Position numbers and translations under genes: made by a program. Positions 26,282 to 35,452 of a stretch of DNA of 47,644 bases are shown piece after piece (position 1 is the stretch's first letter; each line of letters begins with the position of its first letter). Location of the stretch: the NCBI GenBank assembly GCA_027452145.1, contig DAIDHB010000499.1:1-47644 (forward strand), written 5' to 3'. Origin of the DNA: Planctomycetales bacterium. Its GTDB lineage: Bacteria; Planctomycetota; Planctomycetia; Isosphaerales; Isosphaeraceae. The notes under the pieces are model-generated. The model saw nothing but the letters and a program-made list of their open reading frames with translations, was not told where the DNA came from and made no database searches.

Positions 26282-27682
26282 TCAAAGGATGGCATGAAGG
26301 ACATCGCCTCGGCTGATCGGGTGCGGCCGGCCGAGCGGGTCGTGATACTCGCTCTCCGGAGAATAGCCCAGGCAGTGGAAGATCGTGGCTGACAGATCCT
26401 CCGGGCGAACCAGCCCCTCGGACGGATAGCCACCGATCCGGTCCGATGAGCCGTGGACCTGGCCGCCCCGGACGCCTCCGCCGGCGAGCGTCACCGAGAA
26501 GACCGAACCCCAGTGGTTGCGGCCGCCGTTGCCGTCCAGGCGAGGCGAGCGTCCAAACTCGGCCATGCAGACCACCAGCGTCTCTTCCAGCATCCCGCGC
26601 CGATGCAGATCCTCGATCAGGGCCGAGTAGGCTCGATCAGTGGGCGGGACGAGCACGTTCCTAAGCCGGGCGGATTCCTGGCTGTGGCTGTCCCAGCAGG
26701 GGTTGGCCGGCGGTTCGTCCGGGCCTCGATACCAGTTGACCTGCACCAGCCGGACACCCGCCTCAACCAGCCGACGGGCCAGCAACACACCCCGCCCGAA
26801 CGGCGAGTCGCCGTAGCGCTCCCGGCTCGCCGCCGGCTCGTCCTCCAGCCGGAACGCCCGGCGCGTCTGCGACGAGCCCAGCAGCTCGAATGCCTGCCGT
26901 TCCTGGGCATCGAAAGTCCCGACGGAAGGCAAGGCGTCGAGCCTTCGCTGGAGGCTGGCGAGCAGCTCCCGACGATGCCCCAGGCGGATCTGGTCGATGT
27001 CGGCCGGCAGGGCGATCTCCTGGATCGTACTCCCCTCGCCCGAGAGTCGCGCGTTCAGGAGCCAGGGGTCGCAGGCTCGACCGAGGAACCCCGCATCCTG
27101 GCCCGGCCAGACGCTTCCGTCCGTGTTGAAGATCCGGTGCGGCAGCGTGACCGCCGGCGGCACCGCGCCGCCGGGCTTGCCGATCCGACGGACGACCGCA
27201 CCCATGCTGGGGGCGTCATTCGGCGCTCCCGGATTCGCATTCTCGAAGTTCTTCGGCTGATGGGGCCGCCCCGTGAGCATGTAGTAACCGCTGGACGAAT
27301 GGGCGTTATCGCCCGTCGAGACCGCCCGCAGGATGCAGACCTTGTCGGCCACCTGGGCGGTTCGCGGAAGCAGTTCCGAGATGGAGATGCCGGGAACCGC
27401 AGTCGCGATCGGACGAAAGTCCCCGCGAACCTCCGCCGGCGCGTCCGGCTTCGGGTCCCAGGTTGAGTGCTGGGGCGGTCCGCCCATCAGGAATAACAGG
27501 ATGCACGACCTGGCCCGGCCGAATGACGAGGCACCCGCGGCCGGAAGGTCAGCAGCACTCGCCCGAGAAAGGTCGGCCAGGCTCAACCCCGCGCCGAGGA
27601 GGCCCAGGCCGCCGATGCGCATTGCCTCGCGCCGGCTCATGCCGTCGCACAGGCGCACGCCAGGACCGAGCAAGTGGAGCAT
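26282..27682 (-). CDS. DUF1501 family twin-arginine exported protein
   Basis: This 466-residue protein belongs to DUF1501, a sulfatase/alkaline-phosphatase-fold family strongly expanded in planctomycetes. It has a Tat-like signal (MSRREAMRIGGLGLLGAG, around residue 15-32). The family body includes CILLFLMGGPPQHSTWDPKP, GISISELLPRTAQ, RAVSTGDNAHSSSGYYMLTG and AEFGRSPRLDGNGGRNHWG. GRNHWG probably carries a metal-binding residue (family inference). The start at 27682 has GAGG 5 bases upstream; an upstream TTG at 27733 is less likely. Most DUF1501 genes pair with DUF1549/DUF1553 cytochrome genes, which are missing here. Confidence 0.9.
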   Translation of the reverse strand: MLHLLGPGVRLCDGMSRREAMRIGGLGLLGAGLSLADLSRASAADLPAAGASSFGRARSCILLFLMGGPPQHSTWDPKPDAPAEVRGDFRPIATAVPGISISELLPRTAQVADKVCILRAVSTGDNAHSSSGYYMLTGRPHQPKNFENANPGAPNDAPSMGAVVRRIGKPGGAVPPAVTLPHRIFNTDGSVWPGQDAGFLGRACDPWLLNARLSGEGSTIQEIALPADIDQIRLGHRRELLASLQRRLDALPSVGTFDAQERQAFELLGSSQTRRAFRLEDEPAASRERYGDSPFGRGVLLARRLVEAGVRLVQVNWYRGPDEPPANPCWDSHSQESARLRNVLVPPTDRAYSALIEDLHRRGMLEETLVVCMAEFGRSPRLDGNGGRNHWGSVFSVTLAGGGVRGGQVHGSSDRIGGYPSEGLVRPEDLSATIFHCLGYSPESEYHDPLGRPHPISRGDVLHAIL

Positions 27683-27991
27683 CCGGGCCTCACGAAGTCG
27701 GGGCTCAGGGACTGAATAACCTTTGTTGAACAATCCTGACTGTATCGAAGGCGGTCCGTTGCTTCAACCGCGATTACGCCGCCGCGGTCAACTCGGCCAC
27801 ATGGGCGGGCGACGAAACCAGTCGCCGCGGATGCAAATTGTCCCGGGAGACCCGGGGTCTCGGGCCGATGCCGGCAACCGGGGCCGACGACATCGTGGCA
27901 ACGTGCGCGATCCTGGGTTATGGTGCCTGCGACCGGGCCGGGTACAAACACTCCGGATCGAGCCGCAGACGGCCATGCCCCAGGGATTCCC
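27683..27991. promoter_or_regulatory. Divergent intergenic region
   Basis: These 309 bases lie between the divergent DUF1501 gene and the sialidase fusion gene. On the minus strand TTGTTCAACAA (27724-27734) is a near-palindrome about 45 bases before the DUF1501 start. A similar TGTTGAACAA occurs about 40 bases before the other DUF1501 gene. Nothing else stands out. Confidence 0.35.
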
Positions 27992-30505
27992 ATGAACCAT
28001 CCTCTTCGCACGATTGCACTCGCATTCCTGGCGTCCTGTTCATCCCGAATTTGCGACGCCCAGCCGCCGCCGGTCCAGCATGGCTATTCGATCCCGTTGG
28101 TCGACCTGGCCGGCCAGCGACATCGTCAGACCATTGTGGACCGGGAGAAGGGCCAGTATCTCGGCCATCCCACTTCCGTGCTGCTCGAGGACGGCAAGAC
28201 GATCGTTGTCGTCTACCCGAAGGGACACGGCCGGGGTCCGATCGTGATGAAGCGGAGTACCGACGGCGGACTCTCCTGGTCGGAGCGGCTCCCCGTGCCG
28301 GCGAACTGGTCCACTTCCCGCGAGACGCCGACGATCCACCGGGTCGTCGATCGCCGGGGCAAGAAGCGGCTGATCCTGTTCTCGGGCCTCGACCCGATCC
28401 GTGAATCAGTCTCCGAGGACGACGGCCAAATCTGGACGCCGCTGGAGCCAATCGGCGACTTCGGCGGGATCGTCGCGATGGCCAGCGTCGAGCGGCTCAA
28501 GAACGGCGATTACCTGGCGCTCTTCCACGACGACGGTCGATACCTGCACGCCGGCGGCCGACCGGGCAAGTTCCTCGTCTACAAGACGATTTCGCACGAC
28601 GGCGGCCTGACCTGGGGCCGGCCAGTAGTCATCGCCGGGCATCCGTCCGCGCATCTCTGCGAGCCGGGCCTGATCCGCTCTCCCGATGGCCGGCAGATTG
28701 CGGTCCTGCTGCGTGAGAACAGCCGCAAGCTCAACTCGTTCGTGATCTTCTCGGACGATGATGGCCAGACCTGGTCGGCGCCTCGGGAATTGCCGGGCTC
28801 GTTGACGGGCGACCGGCACGTCGGCAAGTATGGGCCGGACGGCCGGTTATTCCTCTCGTTCCGCGACACCACGCACGACAGCGCGACGCGGGGAGACTGG
28901 GTCGGCTGGGTCGGCACCTACGACGACATCGCGGCTGGCCGGCAGGGTCAATATCGGGTGCGGCTGATGGACAACCACAAGGCGGCGGACTGCGCCTACC
29001 CCGGAGTGGAAGTCCTGCGTGACGGAACCTTCGTCGCCACCAGTTACGGGCACTGGAACGAAGGGGAGCCGCCGTACATCGTCAGTGTCCGGTTCACGCT
29101 GGCCGAGCTCGATGATCTGACGAAGGCGCGGTCGGGCGCCGCGCCCGAGGCGGCACGACCCACCGCCGGGCCGCCCGCTCCGGAGCGGCCGCGGCTCCTC
29201 GTCCTGACGGACATCAGCAGCCTGAGCGCGGGCGTCGCCGAGCCGGACGACGGCCAGTCCCTGATCCGCCTGATGCTCTACGCCAATGAGTTCGATATCG
29301 AGGGCCTGGTCGCGACGTCGAACATGGGTCACGGACAGAAGCTAAGACCCGACCTGATCCGTCGCGTGGTCGACGCCTATGGCGCGGTCCAGCCGAAGCT
29401 CCGACTCCATGATGAACGCTATCCTCCGGCCGAGAAACTCGCTGCCGTCGTGAAGGCGGGCCAGCCGATCGCGGGGCCGAAGGTGCCCGTCGAGCGGAGC
29501 GTCGGCGAGGGGAAGGATACCGAGGCGTCCGGATGGATCATTGCCGTTGTCGACCGACCCGATCCTCGCCCGGTTCGCGTCGTGATCTGGGGCGGGTCGG
29601 CCGACCTGGCGCAGGCGCTCTGGAAGGTCCGCCGGACTCGCAGCCCGGAGGAGCTCCGGCGGTTTCTCGCGAAGCTGCGGGTCCACGCCATCGGCGACCA
29701 GGACTCGACCGGGCCGTGGATCCGGGAGCAATTCCCCGGCCTCGAGACGATCACCCAGCAACGGGCGTTTCGGGGGATGTACCGGGGCGGCGATCGGAGC
29801 CTGGTCTCGCCCGAGTGGGTCGAGGCCGACATCCACGGCCACGGGCCGCTGGGAGACCTCTACCCCAGTTACAACGGCGGTGACATCTGGTCGGGGAAGC
29901 TGGGCCGGGTCCGGGGGATCAAGGAGGGCGACACGCCGTCGTTCCTGTCGCTCGTCTCCAACGGCCTGACCGACCTGGAGCATCCCTGGCTGGGCAGTTG
30001 GGGAGGGCGGTTCGCCGGCAAGGGAAGCCACCTGACCGACATCGCCGATACCGACCTGGGCACCTCGAGCGACCCCGACCCGCGGATGTCCTCGGTCTAC
30101 CGATGGCGACCGGCGTTCCAGGCCGACTTCGCCGCCCGGCTCGACTGGTGCGTCCGGCTCCCTGGCGAAGCCAACCACCCGCCGACTGTCCGCATAGCGG
30201 GCGAGCGGGAGCGCACCGTCCCGGCGGGCGCGACGGTCGACCTCGACGCGACCGCAACGACCGACCTGGATGGCGACGGCCTCGACTTCGCGTGGAGCCT
30301 CTATCCGATCGCCCATGATGGGGCGGGCCAGGTCGTCATCCAGGGCGAGGACTCGTCACGGGCACGCATCGCGGTCCCGTCGAACCTCGCCGGCCAGACG
30401 ATCCCGGTCCTGCTGACTGTCACCGACCGCGGCCAGCCGAAACTGACGCGTTACGGCCGTGTCCTCATCAAGGTCGAGAAAGCCAAGCCGAGCGGGCAAG
30501 ATTGA
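27992..30505 (+). CDS. Secreted sialidase-like domain fused to DUF1593 (Sde182-type nucleoside-hydrolase-like) domain
   Basis: This 837-residue exported protein has a signal peptide (MNHPLRTIALAFLASCSSRI...). The N-terminal half is a six-bladed sialidase/BNR propeller with four Asp boxes: STDGGLSW (89-96), SEDDGQIW (141-148), SHDGGLTW (201-208) and SDDDGQTW (254-261). From about residue 400 a second enzyme-like module begins (RLLVLTDISSLSAGVAEPDD), which matches DUF1593, a nucleoside-hydrolase-like fold named in cellulose-binding Sde182 proteins. It ends with an Ig-like domain (TVDLDATATTDLDGDGLDFA). Together they suggest a carbohydrate-degrading protein with two activities (inference). The start at 27992 is chosen over 27920 because it gives a clean signal peptide. 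Confidence 0.88.
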   Translation: MNHPLRTIALAFLASCSSRICDAQPPPVQHGYSIPLVDLAGQRHRQTIVDREKGQYLGHPTSVLLEDGKTIVVVYPKGHGRGPIVMKRSTDGGLSWSERLPVPANWSTSRETPTIHRVVDRRGKKRLILFSGLDPIRESVSEDDGQIWTPLEPIGDFGGIVAMASVERLKNGDYLALFHDDGRYLHAGGRPGKFLVYKTISHDGGLTWGRPVVIAGHPSAHLCEPGLIRSPDGRQIAVLLRENSRKLNSFVIFSDDDGQTWSAPRELPGSLTGDRHVGKYGPDGRLFLSFRDTTHDSATRGDWVGWVGTYDDIAAGRQGQYRVRLMDNHKAADCAYPGVEVLRDGTFVATSYGHWNEGEPPYIVSVRFTLAELDDLTKARSGAAPEAARPTAGPPAPERPRLLVLTDISSLSAGVAEPDDGQSLIRLMLYANEFDIEGLVATSNMGHGQKLRPDLIRRVVDAYGAVQPKLRLHDERYPPAEKLAAVVKAGQPIAGPKVPVERSVGEGKDTEASGWIIAVVDRPDPRPVRVVIWGGSADLAQALWKVRRTRSPEELRRFLAKLRVHAIGDQDSTGPWIREQFPGLETITQQRAFRGMYRGGDRSLVSPEWVEADIHGHGPLGDLYPSYNGGDIWSGKLGRVRGIKEGDTPSFLSLVSNGLTDLEHPWLGSWGGRFAGKGSHLTDIADTDLGTSSDPDPRMSSVYRWRPAFQADFAARLDWCVRLPGEANHPPTVRIAGERERTVPAGATVDLDATATTDLDGDGLDFAWSLYPIAHDGAGQVVIQGEDSSRARIAVPSNLAGQTIPVLLTVTDRGQPKLTRYGRVLIKVEKAKPSGQD

Positions 30506-30551
30506 AGTCGCCAGCGGCCTCCCGGATCGCTGCCGCTCGATGTTGCAACGG

Positions 30552-31271
30552 TCACGGCCGCTCGCGTTCCCGCCGCAACTCCCGGATCTCGGCATGGAGC
30601 CGGTCGTTCTGGCGCCTCAACTCACGGATCTCGGCGTCCTGGAGGTCGGGGCGTTCGGGATGGTGGACTTCCCTGGCGAGCCGTTCCCTGGCTTCGCGCA
30701 CCTCTCGCTCGAGGATCTCAGCCTTCTCGGTGAGCTTCATCGCCAGGTCGTGAATGCCGGCTGCCTTCAGGTTCTCCGCGGCGACCCGGATGTGGTGGAC
30801 GCGGCGAGCCGCTTCCTCGATCTTGCGATCGTGGGCCTCGAACTCGCGCCGAGGTTCACCACCTCCGTCAAGTCGCTCCTGCAGCGCGTGAAGTTCTCGC
30901 TCCGTCTCTTCGATCTGCTCGCGGAACTCCGCCAGCACGTGGTCGGAGACCCTCACGTCGAGGGCTGTCTGCTTCTTCGCCTGGAGATTCTGCAATCGCC
31001 CCTTCAGTCGGCCGATCTGCCGCTCGAGATCGCGCCGGGGAATGTCCCGCCTCGCACCGTCCTCCCGACGATCGGCCTCTCGGCTGAGTTCTCGAGCTTC
31101 CCGCTCCAGTCGCTCGGCCACGTCCGCTTGCCCTCGCTCCGCCAGCATCGCCGCCGCCTCCCGGATCGCCTTCGCCCGGTTCCGAAGCTCATCGGCTTCA
31201 GAAGCCCGCAGAGTGCCCGACCCGCCAAGCAACATGGCGAGAACCATCGCCTTCAAGGTCTTTTGCATCAT
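30552..31271 (-). CDS. Exported coiled-coil protein of unknown function
   Basis: This 239-residue protein has a signal peptide (MMQKTLKAMVLAMLLGGSGT, cleaved near LRASEA) and is then almost entirely charged alpha helix. Heptad-like segments run from about 25 to 235 (LAERGQADVAERLEREAREL, EIRELRRQNDRLHAEIREL). It is probably periplasmic, where long coiled coils often act as scaffolds or spacers. Three ATGs are clustered; 31271 is preferred because GGAG is 7 bases upstream. It lies 83 bases downstream of the Trx/PDZ gene on the same strand and may share its message. I do not recognise a family. Confidence 0.7.
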   Translation of the reverse strand: MMQKTLKAMVLAMLLGGSGTLRASEADELRNRAKAIREAAAMLAERGQADVAERLEREARELSREADRREDGARRDIPRRDLERQIGRLKGRLQNLQAKKQTALDVRVSDHVLAEFREQIEETERELHALQERLDGGGEPRREFEAHDRKIEEAARRVHHIRVAAENLKAAGIHDLAMKLTEKAEILEREVREARERLAREVHHPERPDLQDAEIRELRRQNDRLHAEIRELRRERERP

Positions 31272-31354
31272 GATCATTCTCCTCGGGTCGGAAGCCGGAT
31301 TGTCAGACAGGAGAGGCTCGTTTCCGCTTCTGCTTGCCGCACGAGCCGTCGCCG

Positions 31355-32665
31355 TTATTGCAGGGTCAACCTCATCGTCGCGCGGCTCCCGTTGCGGAGC
31401 ACGGTCACATTCACCTGATCTCCCGGCCGCTTCTCCCTGAGCGTGTAGGCCACCAGATCCGACTCCGACATTCGCGTGGACCGGCCGTCGAACGAGACGA
31501 TGATGTCGCCCTTGCGGAATCCTGCCCTTTTGGCGACGGCATGGTCACCGTACTCGCCAACGTGTTCCACCCGCAGCGCCATGACATCGCCCGGCAGTTT
31601 CTCAACGGCCCGTCGATCGGCGTCGAGCTCCACAAGCTTCATCCCGCCGAGGCCCATCCGACGGAGGTCCCAGGTCGTCGCGCGCCACGAGATTTCCCCC
31701 CGCCGCCAGCCGGCCGGCAGTTCCAGGGCGATCTCCATCGGATTGCCTCCCCGCCGAATTCGAGCAGGGAGTCGCGCTGCGGCCGGAGTGCCATCCAACA
31801 CCCACTGGAGGTCGGCGATCGACAGCAGCGGTTGGCCCGCCAGCTCGACGATCTCGTCGCCGGCGCGCAGCCCGGCCCGGTCGGCGATCGATCCGATTGC
31901 GACCCGCTCGACAGTCGCCATCTGCTCGGGATCGAGCTTCAGTCCCAGGACAGCCGGATCGGGCTGCGGATAGAGCACTTCCTCGGGAATCGGCTCCCTC
32001 GCCGTGCGGAAAACCAATCGCTCGGCCTCGCGGACCTGATGGCAGTGCATGCAACTCTTCGCCACCTGGCCCTCGTAGTTCAGCCGCTCACCATATCGGC
32101 CGGAGAGGCTCGGGTAATCCCGAGGGGTCCGGTATCGCGCCGGCTCGACCTGCTTGCCGGCCAGTGTCGGCCTGATCGCGCTGTAGTTTTGGTGCATCCG
32201 CAGGGCAGCCTCCATCGCCTTGCGAAGGCCCGCCAGCGAGATATCCTCGTGCTCCGGCCGTGCGGAGCGGGTGCCGTATCGCCCGTAAATCGTCAGGTCC
32301 GGGTTCATGAGGTAGGCGGCGAAGGACAGGTCGAAGTCGTGCCGGAAGTGGTCGAGGTCGATCGTGTTGGCCTGGACGATGCGGACGCAGACGAACTTGC
32401 CGAGAAGATCACGGATGATCGGGTTCCGGCGGGCCACATCGTCGTCGAATTCCTGGCAAGCCTCGCAGGGGATGCATCGGAATACCACGAGCAGCGGCTT
32501 CCCCGACTCCCGCGCCGCGCGGACCCCGGCGGCCAGGTCGTTGTAGACCCACTCGCCCGACGCACCGAGCGCCCGTCGATCGTTGCGGACCCTGGTATCC
32601 CGGTCCTGGGCCGAGGCCGGGACCAAGAGCACGAGCAGGCCAAGGAGCGACAACCAGATTCGCAT
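31355..32665 (-). CDS. Trx7/PDZ-type protein: thioredoxin-fold domain, CxxCH motif and two PDZ domains
   Basis: This 436-residue protein has a signal peptide (MRIWLSLLGLLVLLVPASAQ). A thioredoxin-like domain at about 35-155 carries CIPCEAC (C64, C67, C70) at the active-site position. A linker has CMHCH at 205-209, a c-type heme-attachment pattern. Two PDZ domains follow (about 248-312, with GSIADRAGLRAGDEIVELAG; about 365-434, with GFRKGDIIVSFDG). I recall an annotated family called Trx7/PDZ domain-containing (seleno)protein that fits this order; here the redox residues are plain cysteines and no in-frame TGA is seen. It is probably a periplasmic redox protein. It is followed by the coiled-coil gene. 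Confidence 0.85.
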   Translation of the reverse strand: MRIWLSLLGLLVLLVPASAQDRDTRVRNDRRALGASGEWVYNDLAAGVRAARESGKPLLVVFRCIPCEACQEFDDDVARRNPIIRDLLGKFVCVRIVQANTIDLDHFRHDFDLSFAAYLMNPDLTIYGRYGTRSARPEHEDISLAGLRKAMEAALRMHQNYSAIRPTLAGKQVEPARYRTPRDYPSLSGRYGERLNYEGQVAKSCMHCHQVREAERLVFRTAREPIPEEVLYPQPDPAVLGLKLDPEQMATVERVAIGSIADRAGLRAGDEIVELAGQPLLSIADLQWVLDGTPAAARLPARIRRGGNPMEIALELPAGWRRGEISWRATTWDLRRMGLGGMKLVELDADRRAVEKLPGDVMALRVEHVGEYGDHAVAKRAGFRKGDIIVSFDGRSTRMSESDLVAYTLREKRPGDQVNVTVLRNGSRATMRLTLQ

Positions 32666-32780
32666 CGGACCGGTCCCCGAAGTTCCTGGATGGAGAGACC
32701 GGCATCGTATTCGGTAGACCGCCGGCATGGAAGACCCAGCGGGGCGCCGATTGCGGCCCGGTCGCCCCGCCTCCTTCCGC

Positions 32781-34196
32781 TCAGGTCATCCTGACGATCT
32801 TGCCGGGATTCAGGATGTTCAGCGGGTCCCACGCCGCCTTGAGCCGGCGCATCAGTTCGACGCCGTCCTCGCCGAACTCCTCGACGAGCAGCGGGATCTT
32901 GTGCATGCCGACGCCGTGCTCGCCGGTGCAGGTCCCGTCCGACTCGAGCGCCCGTCGCATGACGCGCTGATTGAGCCGCTCGGCCTCCTCCATCTCGGCC
33001 GCGTTGTTCGGGTCGGCGAGGATGATGCAGTGGAAGTTACCGTCCCCGACGTGTCCCAGGATGGGGCACGGAAGCGGGGACGCCCGAGTATCCTGGATCG
33101 TCGCGGCGATGCATTCGGCGAGTCGGGAGATGGGCACGCAGGCGTCGGTCACGAACGCCCGCGCGCCCGGCCGAAGCTGAAGGATCGCCGGGAACGCAGT
33201 GTGTCGCGCGTCCCAGAGCCGGGCACGCGCCTCGGGATCGACGGCCCACTCGAAGTCGCGTCCGCCGTGCTCGCGCGCGATTGCCTGGACGGCCTCGGCC
33301 TGCTCCGCGACGCTCGACATGGTGCCGTGGAACTCGAGGAACAGCGTCGGCCGCTCCTCGACCTCGGTGTGGCTGTAGCGGTTCACAGCGGCGACGGAGA
33401 GCGCGTCGAGCAGCTCAGCCCGCGCGATGGGAACACCGCGCTGGATGGTCCGGATGACCGTGGCGACGGCTCCCGCGATGTCCGGGAACGGACAGACCGC
33501 GGCCGAGACGGCCTCGGGACGTGGGAAGAGCCGGACCGTGACCTCGGTGATGATGCCGAGCGTCCCCTCGCTCCCGACGAAGATCCGCGTGAGGTCGTAC
33601 CCCGCCGACGATTTCTTCGCCCGGGCTCCCGTTCGGACGATCGCTCCGTCGGCCGTGACGACCTTAAGCCCAACGACGTTCTCGCGCATCGTGCCATAGC
33701 GGACGGCGGCCGACCCCGACGCGCGAGTGGCGGCCATCCCACCGAGCGTCGCGTCCGCGCCCGGGTCGACCGGGAAGAACAGCCCCGTCTTTTCGATCGC
33801 CGCGTTCAACTGCTTGCGGGTCACGCCGGCCTCGACGGTCGCGGTCAGATCCTCCGCGTTCACAGCGATGATCCGGTTCATTCGAGACAGGTCGACGGTA
33901 ACTCCCCCCTCGACGGCCATGATGTGCGCCTCGATCGACGTCCCTGCCCCATAGGCGATGACGGGGACTCGATGCCGGGCGCAGAGCCGGACGACCTCGG
34001 CAACTTCCTCGCCGCTCTCGGGGAAGACGACGCAATCCGGCGGCGTCGTGTCATAAGGAGAGTCGTCCCGGCCGTGCCGGTGCAGGTCGGACTCACCCGT
34101 GCTATAACGCTCACCGAAACGCTCGCCGAGGGATCGCAGGAGATCCCGAGGCGCGGGTCGGCGACAGGTAACCGGGCTGCCTGCGGCCGGCTGCAT
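32781..34196 (-). CDS. FAD-binding oxidase, GlcD / D-lactate dehydrogenase family
   Basis: This 471-residue flavoprotein oxidises a 2-hydroxy acid, such as D-lactate or glycolate, passing electrons to the membrane chain. The FAD-binding PCMH domain spans about 50-225 (VPVIAYGAGTSIEAH, GLFFPVDPGADATLGGMAAT, YDLTRIFVGSEGTLGIITEV). The C-terminal oxidase domain ends with GHVGDGNFHCIIL, GTCTGEHGVGMHK and WDPLNILNPGKIV, all characteristic of GlcD/Dld2-type enzymes. The start at 34196 has GGAGGAGG 6 bases upstream. A longer frame reaches 35180, but that part is antisense to the next gene. It lies 115 bases upstream of the Trx/PDZ gene. The substrate cannot be told from sequence. Confidence 0.93.
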   Translation of the reverse strand: MQPAAGSPVTCRRPAPRDLLRSLGERFGERYSTGESDLHRHGRDDSPYDTTPPDCVVFPESGEEVAEVVRLCARHRVPVIAYGAGTSIEAHIMAVEGGVTVDLSRMNRIIAVNAEDLTATVEAGVTRKQLNAAIEKTGLFFPVDPGADATLGGMAATRASGSAAVRYGTMRENVVGLKVVTADGAIVRTGARAKKSSAGYDLTRIFVGSEGTLGIITEVTVRLFPRPEAVSAAVCPFPDIAGAVATVIRTIQRGVPIARAELLDALSVAAVNRYSHTEVEERPTLFLEFHGTMSSVAEQAEAVQAIAREHGGRDFEWAVDPEARARLWDARHTAFPAILQLRPGARAFVTDACVPISRLAECIAATIQDTRASPLPCPILGHVGDGNFHCIILADPNNAAEMEEAERLNQRVMRRALESDGTCTGEHGVGMHKIPLLVEEFGEDGVELMRRLKAAWDPLNILNPGKIVRMT

Positions 34197-34466
34197 GGCT
34201 GTCCTCCTCCGGGCCGATCGCGGTTCGAGACTGGGCCAGTGTCCGAAAAGCATCGCGACCACGCCGTCGCCGCCGCCGGACAATCCCCAGTCGATCATTC
34301 TCACCTTCGCCACCGCCCGCCGAAAGCCGGTTCCCTCGGGATTGCCTGCGCTTGATCTGAGGAAGAGGTCGACGCACGGGACTTTCAAGAATAGATTGGA
34401 CACACAATCGTCACAGCCAGTTGAGCGCGGCGCCGGGCGACCTCCTACGAGACCGGAGAGACGTTC

Positions 34467-35291
34467 ATGGCGAAGAAGAAGGCCGGTAAGCGGGTCACCA
34501 AGTCGGACTTTCTGCGCAAGGCCCTCGACCGGAACCCCAGCCTTGACCTGAAAGAGATCAATCGCCGGTGGACGAAAGCCGGCCACCCCGATGAGATCAG
34601 CGGCCCGCTGTACTACCTCATCCGCCGCCAGCTCGGCATCCAGACGGTACGGGGCTGGTTCCCGAAGGACGTGATGCCTGTCGCGTTGCGTTTCGCCAAC
34701 CCGAGGGCTACGGGCGAGATCTATCAGTTCCGGATCACGCTCATGGAGGCACCTCGACCGATCTGGAGGCGCATCCAGGTTCGCGACGGCACGCTCGACA
34801 ACCTCCACGAGCATATCCAGACGGCAATGGGCTGGACCAACTCCCACCTCAACCAATTCCGAATCGGCGAGGTGCGATACGCCGACCCGCTGCTCATGGA
34901 GGAGGACTTTGAGGTACTGGAATATCAGGACTCCACCACGACGCTTTTGAGCGAGATCCTGCCGCGAGACCGTACGCCGATGCAATTCGAGTACGAGTAC
35001 GACTTCGGCGACGGCTGGAAGCACGAGGTCTCCTACGAGGGATGTCCGCCCGCTGAACCGAAGGCCCAGTATCCTGCGTGCCTGGAGGGCGAGGGGGCGT
35101 GCCCGCCGGAGGACGTGGGAGGGGTCTGGAGCTACGCGGACTTCATCGAAGCCATTGCCGACCCAGACCACCCCCAGCACGAAGAGAAGCTGCTATGGGT
35201 TGGCGGCAAGTTCGATCCCAAGGCGTTCAGCCCGGCAACGGCAACCCGGCGGATGAGGATCGGGCTGCCGGATTGGCGGTCGATGCGGTGA
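34467..35291 (+). CDS. Plasmid pRiA4b ORF-3 family protein
   Basis: This 274-residue cytosolic protein matches the pRiA4b ORF-3-like family (PF07929-type). The domain covers about residues 85-270: FRITLMEAPRPIWRRIQVRD, then LDNLHEHIQTAMGWTNSHL and FEYEYDFGDGWKHEVSYE, and GPLYYLIRR-type helices in the N-terminal part. Family function is unknown; it appears on plasmids, mobile elements and chromosomes. The N-terminus is lysine-rich (MAKKKAGKRVTKSDF). The start has GGAGAG upstream. It is the only plus-strand gene here between minus-strand blocks, and is adjacent to a tmRNA, a common insertion target, so acquisition is possible (inference). Confidence 0.85.
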   Translation: MAKKKAGKRVTKSDFLRKALDRNPSLDLKEINRRWTKAGHPDEISGPLYYLIRRQLGIQTVRGWFPKDVMPVALRFANPRATGEIYQFRITLMEAPRPIWRRIQVRDGTLDNLHEHIQTAMGWTNSHLNQFRIGEVRYADPLLMEEDFEVLEYQDSTTTLLSEILPRDRTPMQFEYEYDFGDGWKHEVSYEGCPPAEPKAQYPACLEGEGACPPEDVGGVWSYADFIEAIADPDHPQHEEKLLWVGGKFDPKAFSPATATRRMRIGLPDWRSMR

Positions 35292-35382
35292 AGTGCGGCC
35301 GTGAGGAATACGGAGCCCCAGGTCATAGAGAGGGCACCTGGCGTCGCGGAGGCAGGACCGCCGCCAGCCCCATCAATGAGCA

Positions 35383-35404
35383 AAGCCCCGCCGGAGCGGG
35401 GCTT
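35383..35404. terminator. Probable intrinsic terminator
   Basis: AAGCCCCGC (35383-35391) pairs perfectly with GCGGGGCTT (35396-35404) around the loop CGGA. On the minus strand, downstream of tmRNA, it is followed by TTTGCTCATT; on the plus strand, 92 bases after the pRiA4b-like stop, by GCTTGATC. It could serve both converging transcripts. Confidence 0.65.
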
Positions 35405-35419
35405 GCTTGATCTACCATC

Positions 35420-35445
35420 GCGACCTGTCACCAGTAACAGGTCGC
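35420..35445. terminator. Hairpin just downstream of tmRNA
   Basis: GCGACCTGT (35420-35428) pairs perfectly with ACAGGTCGC (35437-35445) around an 8-base loop. It starts 8 bases after the mature 3' end of tmRNA on the minus strand. It may help 3' processing or termination of the tmRNA precursor (inference), together with the next hairpin. Confidence 0.5.
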
Positions 35446-35452
35446 AACGAAG

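Noticed and set aside
27733..27733. TTG start for the DUF1501 gene at 27733
   Set aside because: ATG at 27682 has a good ribosome-binding site and aligns with the start of the other DUF1501 protein.
32473..32475. Possible selenocysteine in the Trx/PDZ protein
   Set aside because: The family has selenoprotein members, but all redox positions here are ordinary cysteines and there is no in-frame TGA.
34197..35180. N-terminal extension of the FAD oxidase gene to 35180
   Set aside because: The extension is antisense to the pRiA4b-like gene and has no domain; a strong ribosome-binding site supports the start at 34196.
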